Part shown: positions 9,792 to 18,645 of the stretch, in pieces | Position numbering within the stretch: position 1 is the first letter of the stretch | How the letters are laid out: each line of letters begins with the position of its first letter | Source of the DNA: Oceanospirillum sp048270425 | GTDB taxonomy: Bacteria; Pseudomonadota; Gammaproteobacteria; Pseudomonadales; Halomonadaceae | DNA: 64,000 nucleotides | Direction of reading: 5' to 3' | Assembly (NCBI GenBank): GCA_048270425.1 | Contig: JBLWSY010000001.1 | Coordinates: forward strand, 1 to 64,000 | Made by a program: the position numbers and the translations under genes | Notes under the pieces: generated by a model | The model's database searches: none | The model's input: only the letters and a program-made list of their open reading frames with translations | What the model was told of the DNA's origin: nothing

Positions 9792-11039
9792 ATGCAAGAA
9801 AAAGAGATAGTCAAACTTGGTAGCGATACGCAGGAAGATTACTGTATTGCCCGCCAGCCTATCTGTGATCAAAACCTAAAACTTGCTGCCTACGAATTGC
9901 TTTACCGTAACAACGCCACAACTTCGAATGCCAGTGTCAGCAGCCCTCACGAGGCAACGGCAAGGGTCTGTACTGTCGCTTTTATGGATATCGGTATTGA
10001 CCGTCTGGCAGACAAACACCCGGTATTTATCAATATGACTGATGAGTGGCTGCTTAAAGGTGACATGTTACCGGAGCCAGCAGAGCGTATTGTTCTTGAG
10101 GTGCTTGAAGATATTAAGCCGACGCCTGAGGTGTTAGCCAGCCTGAAAAGTTTACGCGCCCGAGGCTATAAAATCGCACTGGACGACTTTGTGCTGACTC
10201 AGGAAACCAAAGCATTTTTGCCTTATGCTGATCTGATCAAGCTCGATGTTATGGCATGCTCCATGGACGTTCTGGAAAAAAGAGTTTCAATACTGAAGCG
10301 TCTTAATGTTCCTTTGCTGGCTGAAAAGGTTGAAACCTGGGATGAGTTTGAAGCCTGTAAGGCGATGGGCTTTACACTCTTTCAGGGGTATTTTCTATCC
10401 AAGCCTGAAACGATGCAGAGTCGCCCGAAATCTGATAGTGGCATTGTTCTGACACAACTGATGGCGATGTTGCATCAGGCTGACCCTGACGTCTCTCAGA
10501 TTGAGCAGCAGATCTCCCGAGATCCTCAGCTTTATTACCGTATTCTTCGGTACATCAACTCTGCGCAGTACTCGCTGCCACGTAAGATTGAGAGTCTGCG
10601 GCAGGCGATTGTTTTGTTAGGTTTCGATAATCTGAAATCTCTGGTTAGCATGATGGTGTTGGCAGGCTCCAGTCGCCGTGGTGATACTCTGATGCCGATC
10701 GCTTTGTTGCGGGCGAAAATGTGTGAATGCCTCGCGCACAAAACAGGTAAAAAACCGAAAGAAAGTTATTTTACCGTGGGTTTACTTTCAATGCTGGACG
10801 CTTTCTTTGATCGCCCGCTGTCTTCAATATTGGAAGATCTTTCTTTGCACCCCAGTGTTGAGGTTGCGCTGATTCATCATGAAGGTGATTTGGGGGAAGC
10901 CCTCGAAGTGATTGAAGCGTACGAAAAAGCGGATTGGGGTTATGTAGAGAAGAGTGCTTTTGATCGGCATATTCTCACCGAGTGTTACGTTGAAGCGATG
11001 GCTTGGGCGGATGAGGTGGTTGGAGCTGCAACCTCATAA
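9792..11039 (+). CDS. EAL-HDOD domain signalling protein
   Basis: A 415-residue two-domain protein. Residues about 18-200 are an EAL-like domain in which the catalytic signature is degenerate (YELLYR instead of ExLxR with the full metal-binding set), as is usual in this family, so c-di-GMP hydrolysis is doubtful. Residues about 215-400 are an HDOD domain (QISRDPQLYYRILRYINSAQ), a signal-output domain related to HD hydrolases but lacking their metal residues. Relatives affect motility and biofilm formation. It precedes dinB by 114 bp, but the LexA box in that gap suggests separate control. Confidence 0.85.
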   Translation: MQEKEIVKLGSDTQEDYCIARQPICDQNLKLAAYELLYRNNATTSNASVSSPHEATARVCTVAFMDIGIDRLADKHPVFINMTDEWLLKGDMLPEPAERIVLEVLEDIKPTPEVLASLKSLRARGYKIALDDFVLTQETKAFLPYADLIKLDVMACSMDVLEKRVSILKRLNVPLLAEKVETWDEFEACKAMGFTLFQGYFLSKPETMQSRPKSDSGIVLTQLMAMLHQADPDVSQIEQQISRDPQLYYRILRYINSAQYSLPRKIESLRQAIVLLGFDNLKSLVSMMVLAGSSRRGDTLMPIALLRAKMCECLAHKTGKKPKESYFTVGLLSMLDAFFDRPLSSILEDLSLHPSVEVALIHHEGDLGEALEVIEAYEKADWGYVEKSAFDRHILTECYVEAMAWADEVVGAATS

Positions 11040-11121
11040 TGCGCTTCTGCCTCTGTCCCTCAGAGGTATTGGCCGGGAACAGTCCTTTAGACACTGACGA
11101 TTGAGTAGAAATAGATTAAGC

Positions 11122-11137
11122 TTGTATATCTGTACAG
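11122..11137 (+). promoter_or_regulatory. LexA (SOS) box upstream of dinB
   Basis: TTGTATATCTGTACAG fits the CTGT-N8-ACAG LexA consensus with one change in the first half-site, and ends 16 bases before the dinB start. The position and the gene it serves both fit SOS control. Confidence 0.8.
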
Positions 11138-11153
11138 TATAGAGGCTGCAGGT

Positions 11154-12308
11154 ATGCGCAAAATCATTCATGCTGATTGCGACTGCTTTTTTGCTGCAGT
11201 TGAGATGCGTGATAACCCTTCCCTGATTGATAAACCTATCGCTGTTGGTGGTCATGCTGACAAGCGAGGTGTTATTGCGACCTGTAATTATCCGGCCCGT
11301 GCCTATGGTGTCCGTTCTGCCATGCCCACTGCACAAGCACTGAAACTATGTCCTGACCTTATTCTCTGTAAGGGGCGTATGGAGGCGTATAAGGACACTG
11401 CGACTGCGATTCGTGAAGTCTTTTTTGAGCTGACGGATCGTGTTGAAGTAGTTTCTATTGATGAAGCCTATCTTGACGTAACGGACGTAACTGATTTTCA
11501 GGGCAGCGCCACAAGAATGGCCCGCTGGTTGAAGGATGAAGTTGTCCGCCGTACTGGTGTCACTATCTCCACCGGGGTAGCCAGTAATAAGTTTCTGGCG
11601 AAAGTTGCCTCTGACTGGCAAAAGCCTGATGGCCTTTTTGTGATAACACCGGATCAGGTAGATGATTTTATCCCTGACCTGCCTGTTGGCCGTATTCATG
11701 GGGTTGGCAAGGTAACAGAGGAAAAGCTGAAACGCCTTGGCATTGAAACCTGTGCGGACCTCCAGCAAAAGACCGTTAAACAGTTGACCGAAATGTTTGG
11801 TAAATTTGGTCTCACCCTATATCAGAGAGCCAGGGGCGAGGATTACCGCGAGGTTGTGACTGAGCGCATCCGTAAGTCCGTTAGTGTTGAGCGAACCTAT
11901 TCGGAAAACATCACTCAGCAGCCCAAACTTGATGAGGCGCTGAATGCACTGCTTCCGGTGTTGGCAAGGCGTTATCAGGGTTATGAAGACCGTCAGATTC
12001 GCAGTGTTTTTGCTAAGGTCCGGTTTGCTGATTTTTCTTCAACAACCGTTGAAACCGCATTCAGTCCTGGGGCTGAGGTTTCCGCAGTACGTGGATACAG
12101 AAGCTTAAGTGGTGCTGATGCCTTAATGGATGGTGTGCGCGAGGAGCGAGGTGGCAGCACTACCGGTTGGCTCAGCAAAGAATTTTTCCAGCCCTTGATG
12201 CGAGAAGCTGTCAGTCGTGGCTCGCTTAATATTCGGCTTCTGGGAATAGGTGTTCGTCTCAGAGATCCTTCAGGGCCATCAGAGCAGCTGAGTTTGTTTA
12301 CGGATTGA
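11154..12308 (+). CDS. dinB: DNA polymerase IV
   Basis: Y-family error-prone translesion polymerase. Metal-binding residues are visible in HADCDCFFAAVE (6-17) and SIDEAYLDVT (101-110). Helix-hairpin-helix thumb motifs follow (GRIHGVGKVTEEKL), then the little-finger domain. The C-terminus ends EQLSLFTD, a beta-clamp-binding QLxLF motif. At 384 residues it is some 30 longer than the E. coli protein, with the extra length in the last third. A LexA box overlies its promoter. Confidence 0.93.
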   Translation: MRKIIHADCDCFFAAVEMRDNPSLIDKPIAVGGHADKRGVIATCNYPARAYGVRSAMPTAQALKLCPDLILCKGRMEAYKDTATAIREVFFELTDRVEVVSIDEAYLDVTDVTDFQGSATRMARWLKDEVVRRTGVTISTGVASNKFLAKVASDWQKPDGLFVITPDQVDDFIPDLPVGRIHGVGKVTEEKLKRLGIETCADLQQKTVKQLTEMFGKFGLTLYQRARGEDYREVVTERIRKSVSVERTYSENITQQPKLDEALNALLPVLARRYQGYEDRQIRSVFAKVRFADFSSTTVETAFSPGAEVSAVRGYRSLSGADALMDGVREERGGSTTGWLSKEFFQPLMREAVSRGSLNIRLLGIGVRLRDPSGPSEQLSLFTD

Positions 12309-12470
12309 CGCCTTCAGGATCTCCTGGCCGGAGATTGGATTTTCGCTCTGAGAATTTTTTTAGTCATCCCCCTGTTTTCCTTAGTGATATTTTGACTCAA
12401 ATTGCATAGGATGACGTAATCAACTTTAAATCTTCATGTTTACATTTTTAGCCCCCGGAAGTGTTGCACT

Positions 12471-13268
12471 ATGGAAAGCTTGGCCGTTCAGGATCTGTCT
12501 ATTGTTCTGGTAGAACCCTCCAATACCCAGCGAAAAATCATCATTAATGAACTGGTTGAAGAAGGTGTTAACAATATCGAAGGGGTTGGGAGTGCCCGCG
12601 AGGCCTATGCCCGCCTGAAAACCTTCCAGCCGGATCTTCTGATTACTTCAATGTATCTTCCGGACGCCACTGCTGCTGAACTGGTGGAGTTACTGCAGCG
12701 TGATCCTTTGACTGCAGATATACCTGTGATGGTTGTTTCCAGCGAGCAGAACTACGACAACCTCGAAGCGGTTCGTCAATCCAAAGTTCTGGCATTACTT
12801 CCCAAGCCTTTCACCCGAAATGACCTGCATCGTGCGCTGCTGGCTACCATCGATTACATCAATCCCGACGAACTGACTCTGGATCTTTATGATGTCGAAA
12901 GCCTGAGGGTGCTGATCGTTGATGACAGCCGTATGGCCCGTAAACATCTGGCACGGGTTATGAATCAGATCGGTATTAATGACATTACCGAAGCCGTTGA
13001 TGGCCTGGATGCCCGCAATATTATTGAACATCAATCCTTTGACCTGATTCTGACGGACTACAACATGCCCAATATGGATGGTCAGGAATTGATCAGTTAC
13101 ATCCGCAATGAAACTGAGCTATCCCATATTCCCATTCTGATGGTGACCTCTGAGGAAAACGAAACCCGCTTGAGTTCTGTAAAGCAAGCCGGTGTTTCGG
13201 CTCTTTGCGACAAGCCTTTTGAGGTTACTCAGGTCAAAGGCCTGCTGGCATCACTGCTGGATGGTTGA
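12471..13268 (+). CDS. Response regulator with two receiver domains, first one degenerate
   Basis: A 265-residue protein made only of two CheY-like receiver domains. In the second (about 144-265) the acidic pair (IVDDSR), phospho-acceptor D196 (LTDYNMP), Thr/Ser (MVTSEE) and Lys (CDKPF) are all present. In the first (about 9-130) the phospho-acceptor position is Ser60 (LLITSMYLP) and the acidic pair is reduced to VEPS, although the Lys (LPKPF) remains. It is therefore a pseudo-receiver probably used for interaction. No output domain is present. It sits 104 bp before a GGDEF-EAL gene in the same direction, so it may feed that protein. Confidence 0.85.
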   Translation: MESLAVQDLSIVLVEPSNTQRKIIINELVEEGVNNIEGVGSAREAYARLKTFQPDLLITSMYLPDATAAELVELLQRDPLTADIPVMVVSSEQNYDNLEAVRQSKVLALLPKPFTRNDLHRALLATIDYINPDELTLDLYDVESLRVLIVDDSRMARKHLARVMNQIGINDITEAVDGLDARNIIEHQSFDLILTDYNMPNMDGQELISYIRNETELSHIPILMVTSEENETRLSSVKQAGVSALCDKPFEVTQVKGLLASLLDG

Positions 13269-13372
13269 GTCTGCCCTATGAACGATCTGCTTGTTCGGTA
13301 ACGACCGGCAGGTCAGACTCGCAATACAGTTAACCGGCACATAACAGGGATGTGTCGTAGCCGGAGTGTTTA

Positions 13373-15949
13373 ATGGTGTTTGAATTGAAGCAAAAGCCCA
13401 CGCAAGCAACCCTCGCTGATCGCCGTATGACGTTCACCACAGATGTTCCCGTACGCGAAGTGATTCATCACAGTCTGTTAAGTTGCTCATCTGATGCAAC
13501 CTTGCATGATGCTGCGTTGCAAATGAATAAACATCATGTCAGCTCCATTCTGGTTATGGATGCCGGTCAACCGGTTGGCATTTGGACGGAAGCGGATGCC
13601 CGTAAACTGGATTTTACCGACCAGCTTCTGGGTGAAAAACGGATTGGCGATTATATGAGTTCGCCGGTTGATACCGTTGATGGTGATGAAAGTCTGAGTG
13701 AGATTGCTCTTAAGTTTCAGCGCCTGCGTCGTCGTCATTTTCTGGTTACTGATAAACATCACGGCCCGATTGGTGTTGTTTCCCAAACGGATGTGATTCG
13801 TTCTCAGGGATTGGAACATTATCTCTGCATGCGTAACGTGCGTTCAGCGCTCAATCAGGCTCCTTTGGTATTGGATGAGCGGCTCTCTCTGGCAGAAGCC
13901 GTTACCCGTCTGCGGGAAAGTCAGCGTGATGCCGCAGCTGTAAGGCGTGCAGGGCCAGACCGGTACAGCATTATTACAGAGCGCGATATCGTGCGCTGGC
14001 TGGCTTCCGGGGTAACCCGTCAATCCCTGAAAGATGTCTGCAATAACGAACTCTATGCTGTTGACGAAGACACAGGCCTTTTGCAGGCCAGTAATCTCCT
14101 GAAACAGAAAGGGTTTCGGCATCTGGGCGTGGTCAATCAGCGTGGTGGCCTGATTGGAATTCTCTCCTATGGCGATATTCTTGACAGTGTCGAGTACGAA
14201 TACGTTAATCGCCTGCAGGAGGCCTTGCAGTCCCGTGATGAGGCCTTAAAAGCGTCAACGGCTCACCTGCGTCTGGCGCAGCGGGTTATTGAAGCCAGCC
14301 TCGATGGCATCATTATTACTGACAAAAACGGCATTATTGAATCCGTTAACCCTAAGTTCACTCAGGTCACAGGTTACAGTGAGGTTGAGGCAATTGGTCA
14401 AAGCACCAAATTGCTGAGCTCTGGTCGCCACTCGCCTGATTTTTATCAGCACCTCTGGTGTGAGCTACAAAATAATGGCTACTGGCAGGGCGAGATCTGG
14501 AACCGACGTAAGAATGGTCAGGTATATCCGGAGTGGCTGACAATTACGGCTATTTATGATGATGACGGTGAGATCGCGCAGTTTGCAGCCATTTTCAGTG
14601 ATATTACCGACCGTAAAAAAGATGAAGAGCGTATCCGTCGTTTAGCCTTTTTTGATGATCTGACGGGCGTGGCAAACCGTCGACTGTTTCAGGACCGTCT
14701 GGAACAGGCTATTGCCAACGCGCAGCGCCACCAGCATCGTTTAGCGGTACTTTTCCTCGATCTGGATATGTTTAAACGTATCAACGACTCTCTGGGGCAT
14801 GTGGTTGGTGATGAGGTGCTTAAGGTGGTCGCCGGTCGTCTGGCCCACACCGTAAGGGAAGGGGATTCGGTTGCCCGTCTTGGTGGTGATGAATTTACTG
14901 TTATGGTGCCGGAAATTGAAACCATGGAAGGCCTTATGGTTTTGGCTCAGCGTATTAACGAGGCGATCAGTGAACCTATCTCTATCGGAAGTCACGAGCT
15001 TTATATCTCGACCAGTATCGGTATCAGCATCTATCCTGACGATGGCATAAGCTCTGAGGATCTGATCAAAAATGCTGATGCGGCCATGTATCGGGTCAAA
15101 GCCGATGGTCGCGGTAGTTTTCATCGCTACACTGATTCTCTGCATCACGACTCCGTGCGGGAGTTGACTATCGAAACCCGTCTGAGAAAGGCGATAAAAG
15201 ACCAGCTGTTTCAGGTTAAATATCAACCTAAAATTGACCTTAAAACCGGCAAATTAATTGGCTTTGAAGCGCTGCTACGCTGGCATGACAAGAGCAGTGG
15301 TTTAGTAGTTTCTCCGGTGGAGTTTATTCCTGTGGCTGAGCGCCTGGGGCTGATTGGAAATCTGGGTGAATGGGTGCTTGAAGAGGTCTGCCGACATCTG
15401 ATGGCATGGCATAATGCGGGTCTTGAGGTTGTTCCGGTTGCCGTAAATATCTCTGTTCAGCAGCTTATGAAAGGTGACCTTGCCGCAACGGTACGACGCA
15501 TCGTGCAGAATAGCGGTGTTAAAGCACAATGGCTGGAACTTGAAGTAACCGAGAGCTGCTTTATTCCGGAACAGGCTGATCGCATTGCCGATATTCTCCA
15601 TGCGCTTCGCATGCAGGGGCTTCGGATTTCCATCGATGACTTCGGAACCGGTTACTCTTCGTTGAGCTATCTGCGTCGATTACCGCTGGACGCCCTGAAG
15701 ATTGACCGTACCTTTGTCACGGATGTCGCCCACAACGCGGACGATGCCCGGCTGGCTTCCACCATTATCGCTATGGCAAAAGGCATGGGGCTTAAGGTTG
15801 TTGCCGAGGGAATTGAAAATCAGGATCAGCTTGGCTTTCTGCAGAGTCATGACTGCAATGAGGGACAAGGCTTTATGTTTGCTAAGGCTGAATCTGAACA
15901 GCAGGTACGTCAGTGGCTGGGAGAAGGCTGGAACCCTCTGTCAGAGTGA
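13373..15949 (+). CDS. Four-CBS, PAS, GGDEF, EAL c-di-GMP turnover protein
   Basis: An 858-residue cytoplasmic protein. Residues about 25-275 hold four CBS repeats (two Bateman modules that commonly bind adenine nucleotides). A short coiled coil follows, then a PAS domain (about 300-415), GGDEF (504-508 within ARLGGDEFTV) and EAL (632-634 within FEALLRW). The inhibitory RxxD site is present at 495-498. The EAL domain keeps VNISVQQL, ELEVTES, DDFGTGYSSL, KIDRTFV and AEGIE, so phosphodiesterase activity is plausible. With an intact GGDEF it could act in either direction, gated by nucleotide level and the PAS ligand. GGAG precedes the ATG. Confidence 0.9.
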   Translation: MVFELKQKPTQATLADRRMTFTTDVPVREVIHHSLLSCSSDATLHDAALQMNKHHVSSILVMDAGQPVGIWTEADARKLDFTDQLLGEKRIGDYMSSPVDTVDGDESLSEIALKFQRLRRRHFLVTDKHHGPIGVVSQTDVIRSQGLEHYLCMRNVRSALNQAPLVLDERLSLAEAVTRLRESQRDAAAVRRAGPDRYSIITERDIVRWLASGVTRQSLKDVCNNELYAVDEDTGLLQASNLLKQKGFRHLGVVNQRGGLIGILSYGDILDSVEYEYVNRLQEALQSRDEALKASTAHLRLAQRVIEASLDGIIITDKNGIIESVNPKFTQVTGYSEVEAIGQSTKLLSSGRHSPDFYQHLWCELQNNGYWQGEIWNRRKNGQVYPEWLTITAIYDDDGEIAQFAAIFSDITDRKKDEERIRRLAFFDDLTGVANRRLFQDRLEQAIANAQRHQHRLAVLFLDLDMFKRINDSLGHVVGDEVLKVVAGRLAHTVREGDSVARLGGDEFTVMVPEIETMEGLMVLAQRINEAISEPISIGSHELYISTSIGISIYPDDGISSEDLIKNADAAMYRVKADGRGSFHRYTDSLHHDSVRELTIETRLRKAIKDQLFQVKYQPKIDLKTGKLIGFEALLRWHDKSSGLVVSPVEFIPVAERLGLIGNLGEWVLEEVCRHLMAWHNAGLEVVPVAVNISVQQLMKGDLAATVRRIVQNSGVKAQWLELEVTESCFIPEQADRIADILHALRMQGLRISIDDFGTGYSSLSYLRRLPLDALKIDRTFVTDVAHNADDARLASTIIAMAKGMGLKVVAEGIENQDQLGFLQSHDCNEGQGFMFAKAESEQQVRQWLGEGWNPLSE

Positions 15950-15997
15950 TTGACGTTTACGGTCTCTGTTCTGATGTCAGCCGTCTATCAGCATACA

Positions 15998-16042
15998 GCA
16001 AAAAAGCCGATGCAATGATTTAAAATGCATCGGCTTTTTTGC
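15998..16042. terminator. Bidirectional terminator between convergent genes
   Basis: GCAAAAAAGCCGATGCA pairs with TGCATCGGCTTTTTTGC around a short loop. A/T runs on both sides let it serve both the c-di-GMP gene and bioA. Confidence 0.9.
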
Positions 16043-16064
16043 ATAGATGCCGGTCAGGCAGACA

Positions 16065-17327
16065 TCAGCGCTCCGTAAACCAGGCCTTCATCACGTCGGT
16101 GATCTGCTTCAGTTGATCCGTCGTGATGATGTACGGCGGCATGGTGTACAGGTAACGTCCGAAGGAGCGTAACCATACGCCACGTTTGGCGGCAAAGTCC
16201 TGGACGCCTTGCAGGCTGGCGGCGTCTTTTACCTCTATCACCGCGGTTGCCCCCAGAACCCGTGTATCCAGTACAACGTCGTGTTTGAAGTTCAGCAGTT
16301 CATCCTTTAAAAGCTGATTCAGCCCGGCGATCCTGCCCAGATAGTCATCACGTTCGAACACTTCAATGCTCTTCAGTGCAACCGCACAGGCCAGCGGATT
16401 ACCCATAAAGGTCGGGCCGTGCATAAAGGCTTTACCGGCATCATCATCCCAGAAAGCGTCAAAAACACGATCCGTTGCAATAGTGGCGGCATGGCCGACA
16501 TAACCACCGGTCAGGCCCTTGCTCAGTACCATAATATCCGGGGTAACTTCAGCGTATTCTGCGGCAAAGAGCTTACCGGTACGGCCAAAACCTGTGGCCA
16601 CTTCATCAAAGATAAACAGGATCTCAAACTCGTCACACAGCTTACGGGCTTCCTGCAGATAGATGGGGCTGTACATATTCAGACCGCCCGCAGCCTGCAG
16701 CAGAGGCTCGACCAGAAAACCTGCGATCTCTTCGTGATGCTGTTCGAGTACCTTACGCAGTTCCGCGATATCTTCGGCAACTTCTTCTGCGCTTGCGGTG
16801 AAAGAAGCGGTTGGTGCCGGTGCAAAGTGGTGTTTCGGCAGTAGGCCGCTGAACAGGCTGTGCATGCCTTCTTCCGGATCACAAACCGACATGCAGCCGG
16901 TGGTATCACCGTGGTAAGCACGCATCAGAGATGCCATTTTGTACTTCTTGGTGCGTCCCTGATTCTGCCAGAACTGCACTGCCATTTTCATGGCGACTTC
17001 CATACCCACAGAACCGCTGTCGCTGAAGAAAACATGGTTCAGGCCTTCCGGTGTGATCTCCACCAGCTTGTTCGCCAGATCCACCGCCGGGCGGTTTTTC
17101 AGGCCGCCCAGCATAACGTGAGCCAGCTTGTCCGCCTGATCGTGAATCGCCTGGGTGATATCAGGATGCTTATAGCCATGAATCATGCACCACCAGGAGC
17201 AGGTGGCATCCAGCAGCTTCATACCGTTGGTAAACTGAATATAAGGCCCTTCACCGGTTTCCACCTCGTAATTGACTTCGAGATGTTTCATTTGCGCGTA
17301 GGGAAACCAGAGACTCGTATCCTGCAT
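16065..17327 (-). CDS. bioA: Adenosylmethionine-8-amino-7-oxononanoate aminotransferase
   Basis: PLP enzyme of biotin synthesis that converts KAPA to DAPA using S-adenosylmethionine as amino donor. At 420 residues it is the usual size. Features are the N-terminal ATCSWWCMIHGY substrate region, DEVATGFGRTG (Asp241 contacts PLP) and LSKGLTGG with Lys270 as the PLP lysine. GPTFMGNPLACAVA is the class III aminotransferase signature. It stands alone rather than facing bioBFHCD as in enterobacteria. A ribosome site AAGGTGAG precedes the ATG, inside a BirA operator. Confidence 0.95.
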   Translation of the reverse strand: MQDTSLWFPYAQMKHLEVNYEVETGEGPYIQFTNGMKLLDATCSWWCMIHGYKHPDITQAIHDQADKLAHVMLGGLKNRPAVDLANKLVEITPEGLNHVFFSDSGSVGMEVAMKMAVQFWQNQGRTKKYKMASLMRAYHGDTTGCMSVCDPEEGMHSLFSGLLPKHHFAPAPTASFTASAEEVAEDIAELRKVLEQHHEEIAGFLVEPLLQAAGGLNMYSPIYLQEARKLCDEFEILFIFDEVATGFGRTGKLFAAEYAEVTPDIMVLSKGLTGGYVGHAATIATDRVFDAFWDDDAGKAFMHGPTFMGNPLACAVALKSIEVFERDDYLGRIAGLNQLLKDELLNFKHDVVLDTRVLGATAVIEVKDAASLQGVQDFAAKRGVWLRSFGRYLYTMPPYIITTDQLKQITDVMKAWFTER

Positions 17328-17335
17328 AACTCACC

Positions 17336-17368
17336 TTGTAAACCAAAATATAAAAATCAAGTTTACCA
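17336..17368 (-). promoter_or_regulatory. BirA operator upstream of bioA
   Basis: TTGTAAACC, 15 bases, then AGTTTACCA. This matches the BirA consensus TTGTAAACC-N15-GGTTTACAA at 9/9 and 7/9 positions. The near half-site overlaps the bioA ribosome-binding region nine bases before the start codon, so biotinyl-AMP-bound BirA would repress bioA. Confidence 0.85.
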
Positions 17369-17490
17369 GCAAGGGTTGGTGCGGGAAAGTTCTAGAGGGC
17401 GTGTTTAAGGATAGGTGCCTAAGAGCAGATGTTTAAAAATGGCAGTTAAAGAGCTGGTGTTTGAGGGGCGTTGCCAAAGACAGAAATAAC

Positions 17491-17511
17491 AATGGCCGCT
17501 TAGCGGCCATT
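17491..17511 (-). terminator. Hairpin over the stop of the hydrolase gene
   Basis: AATGGCCGC / GCGGCCATT stem whose loop contains the TAA stop codon of the minus-strand hydrolase gene. Only a weak T-rich tail follows, so it may be a weak terminator or mRNA 3' stabiliser. Confidence 0.5.
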
Positions 17512-18276
17512 AAACTGTTGCAGAAAGTCGAGAATCGCTGCATTTACGGCATCGGGCTGTTCCATAGGGCTGATATGAGCCGCGCCTTCGATCAGCGCGT
17601 ATTCGCCCTGTTCCAGCTGATCTGCCAGAAACTCGCCGTATTTAGGCGGTGTCATCATGTCCTGGTCGGAACTGATCACCAGCGCCGGGCAGGCGATCTG
17701 GCTAACGGCTTCCAGTCGGTCAAAATTGTCACAACTGGCAAAATCGTTATAGACAGCATCTGTTTCACTTTGCATCAGAAGCTCAGCGAATTGTTCTGTC
17801 ACCTGAGAGCCGGTGTCTTCCCCAAGGGCATTTCGGGTCAGATGGCGTATAAAGGCAGGGTAGTCATCACGTATCTGTTGCAGTAACTCCCGTTGCACCC
17901 GTAATTTAGCCCCCGTGTTTACCAGAACTAAGCCATCGACCTGATCCGGATAGCGCATTGCAAACTCAAGACAAACCGCACCACCCATGCTGTGTCCGGC
18001 CATGATCAGGCGGCTGCTGTTTAACTCCCGGGTAAGTTCAGACAGAATTTCAGCGTAATGAGTTATCGACTGATTCCCCTCGTGATGCGCGCTCAGAGCG
18101 TGACCGGGCAGGTCGACAGCAACCGTATTAGCATGATCTCTCAGACCGGCCATCTGCCCCTGCCATTGGGCGTGATTCATGCCCGCACCGTGAATCATCA
18201 ACAGTGTTGGCAGGTCCTGATTCAGGGGCCATTGACTGGAAATATAACCAAGTTCATTAAAGTCCTGAGCAAACAT
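17500..18276 (-). CDS. Alpha/beta-hydrolase
   Basis: A 258-residue hydrolase. The oxyanion region is MIHGAGMNHAQW (27-38), the nucleophile elbow GHSMGG has Ser96, the acid lies in the ISSDQDMMTPP region and the catalytic His in GAAHISPMEQP near the end. There is no signal peptide, so it is cytoplasmic. It is the gene immediately upstream of bioA (172 bp gap, same strand). BioH, the pimeloyl-ACP methyl ester esterase of biotin synthesis, is of this fold and size, but the elbow here is the common GHSMGG rather than BioH's GWSLGG. A biotin role is only a guess from position. Confidence 0.75.
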   Translation of the reverse strand: MFAQDFNELGYISSQWPLNQDLPTLLMIHGAGMNHAQWQGQMAGLRDHANTVAVDLPGHALSAHHEGNQSITHYAEILSELTRELNSSRLIMAGHSMGGAVCLEFAMRYPDQVDGLVLVNTGAKLRVQRELLQQIRDDYPAFIRHLTRNALGEDTGSQVTEQFAELLMQSETDAVYNDFASCDNFDRLEAVSQIACPALVISSDQDMMTPPKYGEFLADQLEQGEYALIEGAAHISPMEQPDAVNAAILDFLQQFNGR

Positions 18277-18645
18277 AATGCATCCTTGTAGCGATAGGGT
18301 ATTTTTCTTCAGCGTTTGAAACGCAGGATGTAACCCTGTTCAACAGAAAGCTCAGACTAAACATAGCTAACAAATAATACAAATGCTCAGTTTTGACAGA
18401 TATCAAAAAGCGAGATATTTCCTTATAAATATCAGTGGATTGCTGGCTTTAATTTAGCTTTTCCTGCTAGATGGTACGCCTGATGATTCTGCTTTGGCCT
18501 CTTGGAGGTTGAGGAGGCCTTTATGCGGCAGGAATTTGGGGTTTTTTATAGGTATCGGTATAATAGCTGAGTAAATCGGTTGGTTATCTGATTGGTGTTG
18601 TGACCGTTTTTGTGGCTGTTTTTGTGGATAGTTTAGGAGAGCGAT
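18277..18645. other. Divergent intergenic region with mioC promoter (369 bp)
   Basis: AT-rich region between the divergent hydrolase and flavodoxin genes. It holds the promoter at 18536-18564 and an imperfect GGCCTC...GAGGCC inverted repeat just upstream of it. No gene was seen. Confidence 0.5.
18536..18564 (+). promoter_or_regulatory. Sigma-70-type promoter for the flavodoxin gene
   Basis: TTGGGG, 17-bp spacer, TATAAT (18559-18564), about 80 bases before the ATG. Confidence 0.6.
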
